This document shows, piece by piece, positions 24,998 to 32,955 of a stretch of DNA of 60,005 bases (positions are counted from its first letter, which is position 1; each line of letters opens with the position of its first letter). Under the pieces are notes generated by a model that did not search any database, was not told the DNA's origin, and saw only the letters and a list, made by a program, of their open reading frames with translations. The translations under genes were made by a program, and so were the position numbers. Origin of the DNA: Candidatus Poribacteria bacterium (GTDB lineage: Bacteria > Poribacteria > WGA-4E > JAJDTR01); NCBI GenBank assembly GCA_028820655.1, contig JAPPIK010000051.1:1-60005 (forward strand), written 5' to 3'.

Positions 24998-26071
24998 ATG
25001 AAAATCTATCTGCTCCTATTCGCCCTCTTTGCCGCCCATGCCCGCGCCGATTGGGAACATATCCCCGGCACCGAGGTCATCGGGCGCGTCCGTCTGCTAG
25101 AGAGCGACGGTGCCCGTCTCTACGCCGTAGGTAATACGGGCTTTTACCTCTCCTTCGACGACGGCTACACCTGGCGGCGCCGGGTCATTGGCCGCGGCAT
25201 TGAGGGCTTTTATATTACCGCCATCGGCAGCGGAGACGGTGCCGTCTATGTCGGTACGCGAGAACACGGTGTATTCCGCTCCGACAACCGCGGAAATACC
25301 TGGGTGCACATTAACGAAGGGCTTTACATCTTTGACGATCCGACATGGGGGCCCCACCACGGAAAGGTTGAACAAATACTCGTCACCAACTCCGGCATGG
25401 TCATCAACGTAGCATACCACCAGGGCACGCACATATCCCAAAACCGGGGCGATACTTGGCATTCCGTATACGACGAATGGATATACTCGCGGAACAAAGA
25501 GCGCAAAACACGCGACTGGCACATCGGCGGTGGCATCTTCTCGATGACGGAGTTCGACGGCTATCTGTGGGCAGTCTGGTCAAGCACATCCGAAATCATA
25601 TTCCGTTCCCCGGATAAAGGCGAAACGTGGGAAGTTCTTCCCAATCTGAAATACGGCGAGATAGCTGACTGGGCGGTGCTTGACGATAGATTATACGTCG
25701 CCGGAAGTCGAGGCTTTGGGCGGTGGAACGAAGCGGAATTCATGTGGGAACACCTCTTCCGGCGACGTTTTCGTTCCACCAAAAGGCTCTACGGCGACGG
25801 CCTCCCGGAGTCGCTTTGGTTGATCTCTCTCGCCGTGCATCGAAACCGCTTCTTCGCCGGCTCCAGGAGACACGGCGTGTTCATGTTCGATCCTCATGCC
25901 GAGACTTGGCGCCCCGCCGGGCTTCCGGATAAGCCCATCCGCGCCCTCGTGTCCCACCGCGGCGGCCTCTACGTCGCTTCAGAAGGAGGGATATACCGCG
26001 CCAATCTCCAGTTCGTCTCCCTCGAAGGGAAAACCGCCGTCACCTGGGGCGCAATAAAACTGGAGAGATGA
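24998..26071 (+). CDS. Secreted Asp-box propeller, copy 3 (type X)
   Basis: A 357-aa protein from ATG 24998 (the frame to 24944 overlaps the previous gene). Signal MKIYLLLFALFAAHARA. Starts DWEHIPGTEVIGRVRLLESD, almost the same as copies 6 and 8 (type X). Asp-boxes: SFDDGYTW, SDNRGNTW, SQNRGDTW, SPDKGETW. It also has GRGIEGFYITAIGSGDGAVY, shared by type X. Ends KTAVTWGAIKLER. The next copy overlaps by ATGA. Confidence 0.85.
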   Translation: MKIYLLLFALFAAHARADWEHIPGTEVIGRVRLLESDGARLYAVGNTGFYLSFDDGYTWRRRVIGRGIEGFYITAIGSGDGAVYVGTREHGVFRSDNRGNTWVHINEGLYIFDDPTWGPHHGKVEQILVTNSGMVINVAYHQGTHISQNRGDTWHSVYDEWIYSRNKERKTRDWHIGGGIFSMTEFDGYLWAVWSSTSEIIFRSPDKGETWEVLPNLKYGEIADWAVLDDRLYVAGSRGFGRWNEAEFMWEHLFRRRFRSTKRLYGDGLPESLWLISLAVHRNRFFAGSRRHGVFMFDPHAETWRPAGLPDKPIRALVSHRGGLYVASEGGIYRANLQFVSLEGKTAVTWGAIKLER

Positions 26072-27087
26072 CCCACATGAAAATCTATCTGCTGCCACTC
26101 TTCGTCCTCCTCTCCGCCCATGTCCACGCCGAGTGGGAGCTCATCCTCGAAAAAGGCGCCCATTGCATCGCCAGCGACGGCGAGCGCCTCTACGCCGGCA
26201 CCGAAAAAGGCATTCATTATTCGCGCGATGACGGCGACACTTGGCGCCTGAGTGATTTCACGGATCGGATAGCACATCTCGCGGCCTCGCCCCGCCTCGC
26301 TTTCGCCTACAGCGCCGAGCACGGCATCTTGCGCTCCATTACCAAAGGCAATACGTGGCATAGGAAAAACAACGGGTTCGACCGAAAAATGGACGGTAAC
26401 AGGTCCTACTATCCGAATCTGCGTCACTTCCTGATTACCAGTTTTGGCATGGTCGTCGCCGTCGGCCACCAGTCCGGCACATGGATGTCCCGCAACCGCG
26501 GCGATCGTTGGCAAAAGGCAAGCGACGTATGGAAGGGTGTGCCGCTGGGCAACTCTATCTATTCGATGGGCGAGCATGACGGCGATCTCTGGGGGCTTTG
26601 GTCAATCTATAAGGCTTTCCGCTCTCCCGACGAGGGCGCCACCTGGGAGTACATTCCCCACTGGGGAGACGTGCGCCATATCGGACAATTTGCCCTCGTG
26701 GAAGCGTGGGTATCATACAGGGGAGACCTCTACGTTGGCGGTCGCCGCGGGTTTGGGCGGTGGCGCGAAGAGACCCTCGACTGGGAAGATCTCAGCCAAG
26801 GCCTGCCCAAAAGACCTCATCTGTATCATCTCGTTGTGCATCGTGACCGCATTGTCGGCGGATCGCCCTACGGCGTGTTCACGTTCGACCATCATTCCGA
26901 GACTTGGTATCCGGCAGGTCTTTCCGACAAGAACATCCTCGGCCTCGTGTCGCATCGCGGAAATCTCTACGCCGCTGGCACCACGCAAGGGCACAGTGGG
27001 GTATACCGCGCCAAACGCCCCTTCGTGTCCCCCGAAGACAAAACCGCCGTCACCTGGGGCGCAATAAAGCTGGGAAACACCAAATGA
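26068..27087 (+). CDS. Secreted Asp-box propeller, copy 4 (type Y)
   Basis: A 339-aa protein; ATG 26068 overlaps the previous stop, though ATG 26077 is equally possible. Signal peptide IYLLPLFVLLSAHVHA. Asp-boxes: SRDDGDTW, SITKGNTW, SRNRGDRW, SPDEGATW. Bases 26419-26834 appear identical to 31204-31619 in copy 7, while the flanks differ, a sign of gene conversion or recent recombination. Ends KTAVTWGAIKLGNTK. Followed by a lipoprotein with ATGA overlap. Confidence 0.85.
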   Translation: MTHMKIYLLPLFVLLSAHVHAEWELILEKGAHCIASDGERLYAGTEKGIHYSRDDGDTWRLSDFTDRIAHLAASPRLAFAYSAEHGILRSITKGNTWHRKNNGFDRKMDGNRSYYPNLRHFLITSFGMVVAVGHQSGTWMSRNRGDRWQKASDVWKGVPLGNSIYSMGEHDGDLWGLWSIYKAFRSPDEGATWEYIPHWGDVRHIGQFALVEAWVSYRGDLYVGGRRGFGRWREETLDWEDLSQGLPKRPHLYHLVVHRDRIVGGSPYGVFTFDHHSETWYPAGLSDKNILGLVSHRGNLYAAGTTQGHSGVYRAKRPFVSPEDKTAVTWGAIKLGNTK

Positions 27088-27587
27088 CTGTCAGAATATA
27101 TCTGCTCCTACTGTTCACCCTCCTCGGCGGCTGCGGCGCCGAGAACACCATCCGCGAACGGGCGCCCGATCTTCCGGTCATCGACATCGGAGCCCACGAC
27201 ATACACCCCAGCTATTTTGTATTTCGGTTGGCGATTGAACCCGCGACGCAGGGAAAAATTTTCGTCAGCCAATCGGTAACTTACACGGGATACGTCTACG
27301 ACGACTGGAGGAACCAGTTTACGATCCACGTCCCCGACACCATCTTCGGAATAGACGCCGGACAGGAACTGTACACCGGAAGCATATCGAGACGCCTTTA
27401 TGCCGGCGACTTCAACGACCTTGACGTCGACCACCCCTTCGCAGAGGGAGATCACGGCATCGTCACCGCCGCCGCCATAACAATCTCCCCGACGACGAAG
27501 GAGGCCGGATATTACTACGAGAATAGCGCACCTTTTACCGTGGGCGTCTCCACCCAGATTTTCACGACGGACAGAAACGTTCGATAA
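27084..27587 (+). CDS. Lipoprotein of unknown family
   Basis: A 167-aa lipoprotein starting at ATG 27084 within ATGACTG; lipobox LLGGC. The upstream frame to 26904 is a shadow of copy 4. The mature part is strand-rich: PVIDIGAHDIHPSYFVFRL, SQSVTYTGYVYDDWRNQF, GIVTAAAITISPTTKEAGYY. A beta-sandwich is plausible. Not clearly related to the other lipoproteins here. Confidence 0.75.
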   Translation: MTVRIYLLLLFTLLGGCGAENTIRERAPDLPVIDIGAHDIHPSYFVFRLAIEPATQGKIFVSQSVTYTGYVYDDWRNQFTIHVPDTIFGIDAGQELYTGSISRRLYAGDFNDLDVDHPFAEGDHGIVTAAAITISPTTKEAGYYYENSAPFTVGVSTQIFTTDRNVR

Positions 27588-27628
27588 TAACCCCAGACGG
27601 GAATTCCTTAGTGCGGCGGTAAAGCACC

Positions 27629-28693
27629 ATGAAAATCTTCTTGCTCTCATTACTCGCGTCACTCGCCTTCGCCGCGCCGGATGCCAGCCACTCCACCGGC
27701 GCCGGGGCCGACATCCGCGCGGAGTGGGAGCAAATCGCGGACGGCGAGGCTCTGCCGTGGGTGTACGCGCTCGCGGCGGACGATCATACGCTATACGCCG
27801 GGGGCCGGGGCGGACTGTACATCTCCGAAGATGACGGCCATGCGTGGCGGCAAACTATGGAACCCGGTGTGCGCTCTCTCGCAATCAGCGCGAACCACGT
27901 GTATGCGGGTACGGCCAATCACGGTGTATTTCGCTCTACCGACCGCGGCAACACATGGGAGCGCATAAACGTAGGGCTCCCGGCACAACTCAATGGCAAG
28001 CGACCGGCCATTCAACAGATACTCATTACAAACTCGGGCAGTCTCATCGCCCTCACCCACGACAACGGTTCGTTCGTGTCGTATAACCGGGGCGCCGTGT
28101 GGCACGATCAATCCGACGATTGGACGGTTGGAGTACATTACATAAGCCGGGAGATCCGGTCGATGACGGAGTTCGACGGTTACCTGTGGGCGTACCTCTC
28201 AACCGGATGGATCGTCCGTGCCCTTAGCGAGCGCACCATCTGGGGATCCGTTAAGTGGTTTGAGCGCGGCCGGATCACCGACTGGGCGGTGGTTAACGAT
28301 GAATTGTATGCCGCCGGCGTAAGGGGCTTCGGGCGATGGAACGAAGTGGAACTCGGATGGGAGTATTTCGGCGACGGCCTGCCTACGGGCCCCTACTCTC
28401 CGCATGTTACAACCCTGGCCGCCCACCGCGGCCGCATCTTCGCCGGACTGAACGGCGGCGGCGTTTACCTGTTCGATGAACGCGCGGAAAGGTTTATTCC
28501 CGCAGGGCTGCAGGATTATATCATCGGCGCACTCATATCCCATCGATCCCATTTATACGCCTCAACCGAACAATTCGCCAACCGAAAACACACGTTCGAG
28601 GGTATCTACCGCGCCTCCATCCCCGTCGTTCAACCCTACGGCAAAGCCGCCGCCACATGGGGCGCTATAAGGCAAAGACATCCGTTCCCTTGA
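27629..28693 (+). CDS. Secreted Asp-box propeller, copy 5
   Basis: A 354-aa protein; signal peptide KIFLLSLLASLAFAAPDA. Asp-boxes: SEDDGHAW, STDRGNTW, SYNRGAVW; the fourth is worn (ALSERTIW). Later blades: DWAVVNDELYAAGVRGFGRW, IFAGLNGGGVYLFDERAERF, SHRSHLYASTEQ and GIYRASI. Ends KAAATWGAIRQRHPFP, with a few extra residues after the motif. After the stop the sequence turns into repeats. Confidence 0.85.
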   Translation: MKIFLLSLLASLAFAAPDASHSTGAGADIRAEWEQIADGEALPWVYALAADDHTLYAGGRGGLYISEDDGHAWRQTMEPGVRSLAISANHVYAGTANHGVFRSTDRGNTWERINVGLPAQLNGKRPAIQQILITNSGSLIALTHDNGSFVSYNRGAVWHDQSDDWTVGVHYISREIRSMTEFDGYLWAYLSTGWIVRALSERTIWGSVKWFERGRITDWAVVNDELYAAGVRGFGRWNEVELGWEYFGDGLPTGPYSPHVTTLAAHRGRIFAGLNGGGVYLFDERAERFIPAGLQDYIIGALISHRSHLYASTEQFANRKHTFEGIYRASIPVVQPYGKAAATWGAIRQRHPFP

Positions 28694-28734
28694 TATAATA
28701 CAGCGACCGACACATATCAAACGGGTGAGGGCAG

Positions 28735-29102
28735 TTGAGACGGGCAGAAAAACGGAAGACAGGAAGGGGGGAAAAGCAGTAGCCAGTGACCAGTGCCTAG
28801 TGACCAGCGGGAAGGAGGGGAGGGAGAAGGATTGTCTGAATCACGGATTTCGCGGAAGGCGAGGGATGGGCGGTGGTAAGGGAAAGAATCGAGGATTGGA
28901 TGGCGGCTTGTCGTCTTGATTTACCAAACACATGGCACTCCTCCGGAGTGCGAGAATTGAGGTTTCTCGTTTCTATTGACATTGGGGATCTCTATCGCGC
29001 TCCTTATTCAGTCGCTTGATCCCACGGAGCGGGGAATCGCGACCGGGAGATCGCTCCTACAGTCAAAAGGCTGGTGCGCGGTGCACACCCTACAACTGCT
29101 TA
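28735..29102. repeat. F, D, C, A and B repeats replacing a propeller gene
   Basis: F-type sequence (AGCAGTAGCCAGTGACCAG, purine-rich tract, GAATCACGGATTTCGCGG), D (CACTCCTCCGGAGTG, 28934-28948), C inside a D/A unit (28984-29020), an A hairpin GCGACCGGGAGATCGC (29039-29054) and B (GGCTGGTGCGCGGTGCACACC, 29069-29089). The block ends where the last codons of a propeller begin, so it lies in place of most of one member of the array. Confidence 0.8.
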
Positions 29103-29145
29103 CCGCAAAGCCGCCGTTACCTGGGGCGCCCTTAAAACGAAATGA
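29103..29145 (+). pseudogene. C-terminal remnant of a twelfth propeller copy
   Basis: Bases 29103-29145 read KAAVTWGALKTK-stop, the conserved end motif of the array, and match almost base for base the end of copy 7 (31829-31869). The remainder of the gene is gone; repeat B directly abuts it. Confidence 0.8.
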
Positions 29146-29155
29146 GAGACCACTC

Positions 29156-30232
29156 ATGACTAACAATCTCAGCTTAACGTTTATCCTAACTCCACTGCTG
29201 CTCGCGGTCTGGTTCTCCGCCTCCGCCCTAAACGCCCACGCCGATTGGGAACATATCCCCGGCACCGAGGTCATCGGGCGCGTCCGTCTGCTCGAGAGCG
29301 ACGGTCCCCGTCTCTACGCCGTAGGTGACACCGGGTTTTACCTCTCCTTTGACGACGGCTACACCTGGCGCCGCCGCGAAATTGGCCGCGGCTTAGAGGA
29401 ATTTTATATCACCGCCATTGGAAGCGGCGACGGCGCCGTCTATGTCGGTACCACATTTCACGGCGTATTCCGCTCCGACGACGGCGGCAACACCTGGAAG
29501 CACATCAACGAAGGGCTTCAGGTCTTCGACAGCCCGAAATGGGGACCCCGACACGGAATAGTTGAACAATTACTCGTCACCGGTTCCGGCACGGTCATCA
29601 ACGTAGGATACCACTATGGAACGCACATATCCGACAACCGTGGCGAGACTTGGCATTCCGTATTGGACGAATGGATATACCCGGGAAACCCCGACTGGCG
29701 CTTCGGCGATAGTATCTGGTCAATGACGGAGTTCGACAGCTATCTGTGGGCAGTCTATTCAAGCACCTCCGGTACCGTACTCCGTTCCGCTGATAAAGGT
29801 CAAACGTGGGAATCGCTGCCCGTCGTTGTACCGGGCAACGAACACGGGTTCGGCCAGATATCCGACTGGGCGGCGATTGAGGATAAATTGTACGTCGCCG
29901 GATACCTCGGCTTTGGACGCTGGAACGAAGCCGAACGCATGTGGGAAAATCTCAGCCGCGGGTTTCCCGACGTGCCTTACATGAATCAACTGGCTGTCAA
30001 TCGCCGCCGCATTTTCGCCACGTTTTACGGATTGGACCGCGGCGTGTGGCTGTTCGATCACCCGTCCGAAACATGGGTGCCCGTAGGTCCGCCGGACGTT
30101 GACGTTCACCCGCTCGTTTCACACCAATCCGATCTGTATGCCGGCGCCGAAAACGGCATCTACCGCGCCTCGATCCCGATCGTGAGTCTGTACGGAAAAA
30201 CCGCTGTCACCTGGGGCGTGATCAAACAATAA
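29156..30232 (+). CDS. Secreted Asp-box propeller, copy 6 (type X)
   Basis: A 358-aa protein from ATG 29156 (GAGAG upstream); the longer frame is repeat-derived. Signal MTNNLSLTFILTPLLLAVWF, then DWEHIPGTEVIGRVRLLESD as in copy 3. Asp-boxes: SFDDGYTW, SDDGGNTW, SDNRGETW, SADKGQTW. Late blades: DKLYVAGYLGFGRWNEAE, GVWLFDHPSETWVPVG, LVSHQSDLYAGAENGIYRA. Ends KTAVTWGVIKQ. Confidence 0.85.
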   Translation: MTNNLSLTFILTPLLLAVWFSASALNAHADWEHIPGTEVIGRVRLLESDGPRLYAVGDTGFYLSFDDGYTWRRREIGRGLEEFYITAIGSGDGAVYVGTTFHGVFRSDDGGNTWKHINEGLQVFDSPKWGPRHGIVEQLLVTGSGTVINVGYHYGTHISDNRGETWHSVLDEWIYPGNPDWRFGDSIWSMTEFDSYLWAVYSSTSGTVLRSADKGQTWESLPVVVPGNEHGFGQISDWAAIEDKLYVAGYLGFGRWNEAERMWENLSRGFPDVPYMNQLAVNRRRIFATFYGLDRGVWLFDHPSETWVPVGPPDVDVHPLVSHQSDLYAGAENGIYRASIPIVSLYGKTAVTWGVIKQ

Positions 30233-30347
30233 CAAAGCACGATACGTACGATTTTCGGACATAAACCACAATATTCGCCCGCCAATCAGCCTGAAAACGG
30301 GTGTTATAGCTCTAAAACAATTTCCAATAGTCCGCGAGGAGCATATC

Positions 30348-30854
30348 ATGAGCACGCCAACACTAATCATCTTCGTTACGCTCGGCCTCATCGCCTCTGC
30401 CGCCCTCGCCGGCTGCAGCCACGACCATCCGCTGAAAGACCACCACCACGACCATGAACACGATTACACATTGCCCGTGCACAATCACAACAACCTGTTC
30501 ACCCTCGGCCTGCCCTATACCTATATTGTCAGCGTCGATCCGCCGCTCTCCGAATATAACATCGTGCCCACCGGCTATCTGACAAACCGCTTGTACGGTA
30601 AAGAAATCGTCTACATCAGGTTCAATCGTCCCGCAAAAAACCTGATGTTCACCAACGTCGAATATCCACACCTTTACACCACCCGGGTATCGGGAGTCGG
30701 CTATGAAGAAAACCGTATTTACCGCGCCAGCGTCCGAACAGACTGCAGCGATCCGGAACACACCGGGTATATCGCCTTCCGAATCACCTGGGACACCGGA
30801 CCCGAAGACACCGGAACCGCCGATTTCATTTACAAGTGCCCCGAAGAGGAGTAA
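30348..30854 (+). CDS. His-rich lipoprotein related to family R
   Basis: A 168-aa lipoprotein with GAGGAG before the ATG and lipobox ALAGC. Directly after the acylated Cys is a histidine/aspartate cluster (SHDHPLKDHHHDHEHDY), a likely site for Zn, Ni or Cu. The rest follows the family R lipoproteins at 20.1-21.5 kb: YIVSVDPPLSEYN, VYIRFNRPAKNL, and a closing strand-pair ending in a Cys (YKCPEEE). Its role may be metal capture or structural metal binding at the surface; this is inferred from composition. Confidence 0.75.
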   Translation: MSTPTLIIFVTLGLIASAALAGCSHDHPLKDHHHDHEHDYTLPVHNHNNLFTLGLPYTYIVSVDPPLSEYNIVPTGYLTNRLYGKEIVYIRFNRPAKNLMFTNVEYPHLYTTRVSGVGYEENRIYRASVRTDCSDPEHTGYIAFRITWDTGPEDTGTADFIYKCPEEE

Positions 30855-30858
30855 TCAC

Positions 30859-31869
30859 ATGCGACCACCAGTCATCTTTGTTACTCTCGCCCTTATCGCC
30901 TCTGCCGCCCACGCCGACTGGGAACTTATCCTCGAAAAAGGCGCCTATTGCATCGCCAGCGACGGCGAACGCCTCTACGCCGGCACCGAAAAAGGCATCT
31001 ATTATTCGCGCGACGACGGCGACACCTGGCGCCTCAGTGATTTCACGGATCGGATAGGACATCTCGCCGCCTCGCCCCGCCTCGCTTTCGCCTACAGCGC
31101 CGACCACGGCATCTTGCGCTCCGTTACCAAAGGCAATACGTGGCATAGGATAAACAACGGATTCGACCGAAAAATGGACGAAAACAGGCTCTACTATCCG
31201 AAACTGCGTCACTTCCTGATTACCAGTTTTGGCATGGTCGTCGCCGTCGGCCACCAGTCCGGCACATGGATGTCCCGCAACCGCGGCGATCGTTGGCAAA
31301 AGGCAAGCGACGTATGGAAGGGTGTGCCGCTGGGCAACTCTATCTATTCGATGGGCGAGCATGACGGCGATCTCTGGGGGCTTTGGTCAATCTATAAGGC
31401 TTTCCGCTCTCCCGACGAGGGCGCCACCTGGGAGTACATTCCCCACTGGGGAGACGTGCGCCATATCGGACAATTTGCCCTCGTGGAAGCGTGGGTATCA
31501 TACAGGGGAGACCTCTACGTTGGCGGTCGCCGCGGGTTTGGGCGGTGGCGCGAAGAGACCCTCGACTGGGAAGATCTCAGCCAAGGCCTGCCCAAAAGAC
31601 CTCATCTGTATCATCTCGTCGTGCATCGTGACCGCATTGTCGGCGGATCGCCCTACGGCGTGTTCATGTTTGACCATCATGCCGAGACTTGGTACCCGGT
31701 CGGGCTGTCGGACGTGAGCATCTCCGCCGGCGGGCTCGTTTCCCATCGCGGGAATCTCTACGCCGCTGCTGCGTCTCGGGGCCATGATGGGATATACCGC
31801 GCCAAACGCCCCTTCGTGTCCCCCGAAGGCAAAGCCGCCGTCACCTGGGGCGCCCTTAAAACGAAATGA
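30859..31869 (+). CDS. Secreted Asp-box propeller, copy 7 (type Y)
   Basis: A 336-aa protein from ATG 30859, four bases after the lipoprotein stop, with GAGGAG upstream. Signal RPPVIFVTLALIASAAHA. Asp-boxes: SRDDGDTW, SVTKGNTW, SRNRGDRW, SPDEGATW. The middle of the gene matches copy 4 without a mismatch over about 415 bases, while the final 150 differ more and end KAAVTWGALKTK. Confidence 0.85.
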   Translation: MRPPVIFVTLALIASAAHADWELILEKGAYCIASDGERLYAGTEKGIYYSRDDGDTWRLSDFTDRIGHLAASPRLAFAYSADHGILRSVTKGNTWHRINNGFDRKMDENRLYYPKLRHFLITSFGMVVAVGHQSGTWMSRNRGDRWQKASDVWKGVPLGNSIYSMGEHDGDLWGLWSIYKAFRSPDEGATWEYIPHWGDVRHIGQFALVEAWVSYRGDLYVGGRRGFGRWREETLDWEDLSQGLPKRPHLYHLVVHRDRIVGGSPYGVFMFDHHAETWYPVGLSDVSISAGGLVSHRGNLYAAAASRGHDGIYRAKRPFVSPEGKAAVTWGALKTK

Positions 31870-31881
31870 GAGAGATCACTC

Positions 31882-32955
31882 ATGACTAACAAACTCCTCT
31901 TGACGGTTAGCCTAATCCTACTCCTGCTTGCGGTCTGGATCGGCGCATCCGCCCGAGCCGGGTGGGAACATATCCTCGGCACAGAGGTCATCGGGAGCGT
32001 CGGCCTGCTTGAGAGCGACGATCTCCGTCTCTACGCTACAGGCGACACCGGTTTTTACCTCTCCTTTGATGGCGGTTACACCTGGCGCCGCCGCGAAATT
32101 GGCCGCGGCATCGACGACTTTTATATCACCGCTATCGGCAGTGGTGACGGTGCCGTCTATGTCGGTACGGCAGACCACGGCGTAGTCCGCTCCGACGACA
32201 GCGGAAACACTTGGAAACACATTAACGAAGGGCTTCACATCTTCGGCCATCCGCAATGGGGAGCCCACTACGGAAAGGTTGAACAAATTCTCGTCACCAG
32301 TTCCGGCATGGTCATCAACGTAGGGTACCACCGTGGCACGCACATATCCGACAACCGGGGCGAGACATGGCGCGCCGTAACGACGGAATGGAAAGCCCCC
32401 CAAGGACCGGGTCTGGTCGACTGGGCTTTCGGCGACGGCATCTGGTCGATGACCGAGTTCGACGGCTATCTCTGGGCAGTCTATTCGGACGCCCCGGCCT
32501 TCCGATCCCCCGACCAGGGCGGCACTTGGGAGCTTCTTCCCGCCCGCAGCCACGGGGGCATCGGCGACTTTTGGCGCGTCCACGACTGGGCGGCCCTCGG
32601 AGATAAGTTGTACGTCGCCGGAAGCGCCGGCTTCGGACGCTGGAACGAAGTCGAACTCAGGTGGGACTATCTCAGCCGAGGGCTTCCCGACAAGCCCGGC
32701 ATGAAGCAGTTGGCGGTTAATGGCGGCCGAATCTTCGCCGCCTTTTTCCAATCCGAACGCGGCGTGTGGTTGTTCGACCAGCCGTCCGAAACATGGTTCC
32801 CGGCAGGTTTGCAGCACGTTCGCGTTTATTCGGTCGCATCCCACCAATCCGAACTGTACGCCGGCACCGAAAACGGCATCTACCGCGCCTCAATTCGAAC
32901 CGTACTCCCCCAGGGCAAAGCCATCACGGCCTGGGGCGCTGTAAAACAAGAATGA
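31882..32955 (+). CDS. Secreted Asp-box propeller, copy 8 (type X)
   Basis: A 357-aa protein; signal MTNKLLLTVSLILLLLAVWI, then GWEHILGTEVIGSVGLLESD. Asp-boxes: SFDGGYTW, SDDSGNTW, SDNRGETW, SPDQGGTW. Later blades DWAALGDKLYVAGSAGFGRW, GVWLFDQPSETWFPAG, SHQSELYAGTENGIYRASI. End motif KAITAWGAVKQE. The Y-X order of copies 7-8 and the X-Y order of copies 3-4 suggest block duplication. It overlaps copy 9 by ATGA. Confidence 0.85.
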   Translation: MTNKLLLTVSLILLLLAVWIGASARAGWEHILGTEVIGSVGLLESDDLRLYATGDTGFYLSFDGGYTWRRREIGRGIDDFYITAIGSGDGAVYVGTADHGVVRSDDSGNTWKHINEGLHIFGHPQWGAHYGKVEQILVTSSGMVINVGYHRGTHISDNRGETWRAVTTEWKAPQGPGLVDWAFGDGIWSMTEFDGYLWAVYSDAPAFRSPDQGGTWELLPARSHGGIGDFWRVHDWAALGDKLYVAGSAGFGRWNEVELRWDYLSRGLPDKPGMKQLAVNGGRIFAAFFQSERGVWLFDQPSETWFPAGLQHVRVYSVASHQSELYAGTENGIYRASIRTVLPQGKAITAWGAVKQE

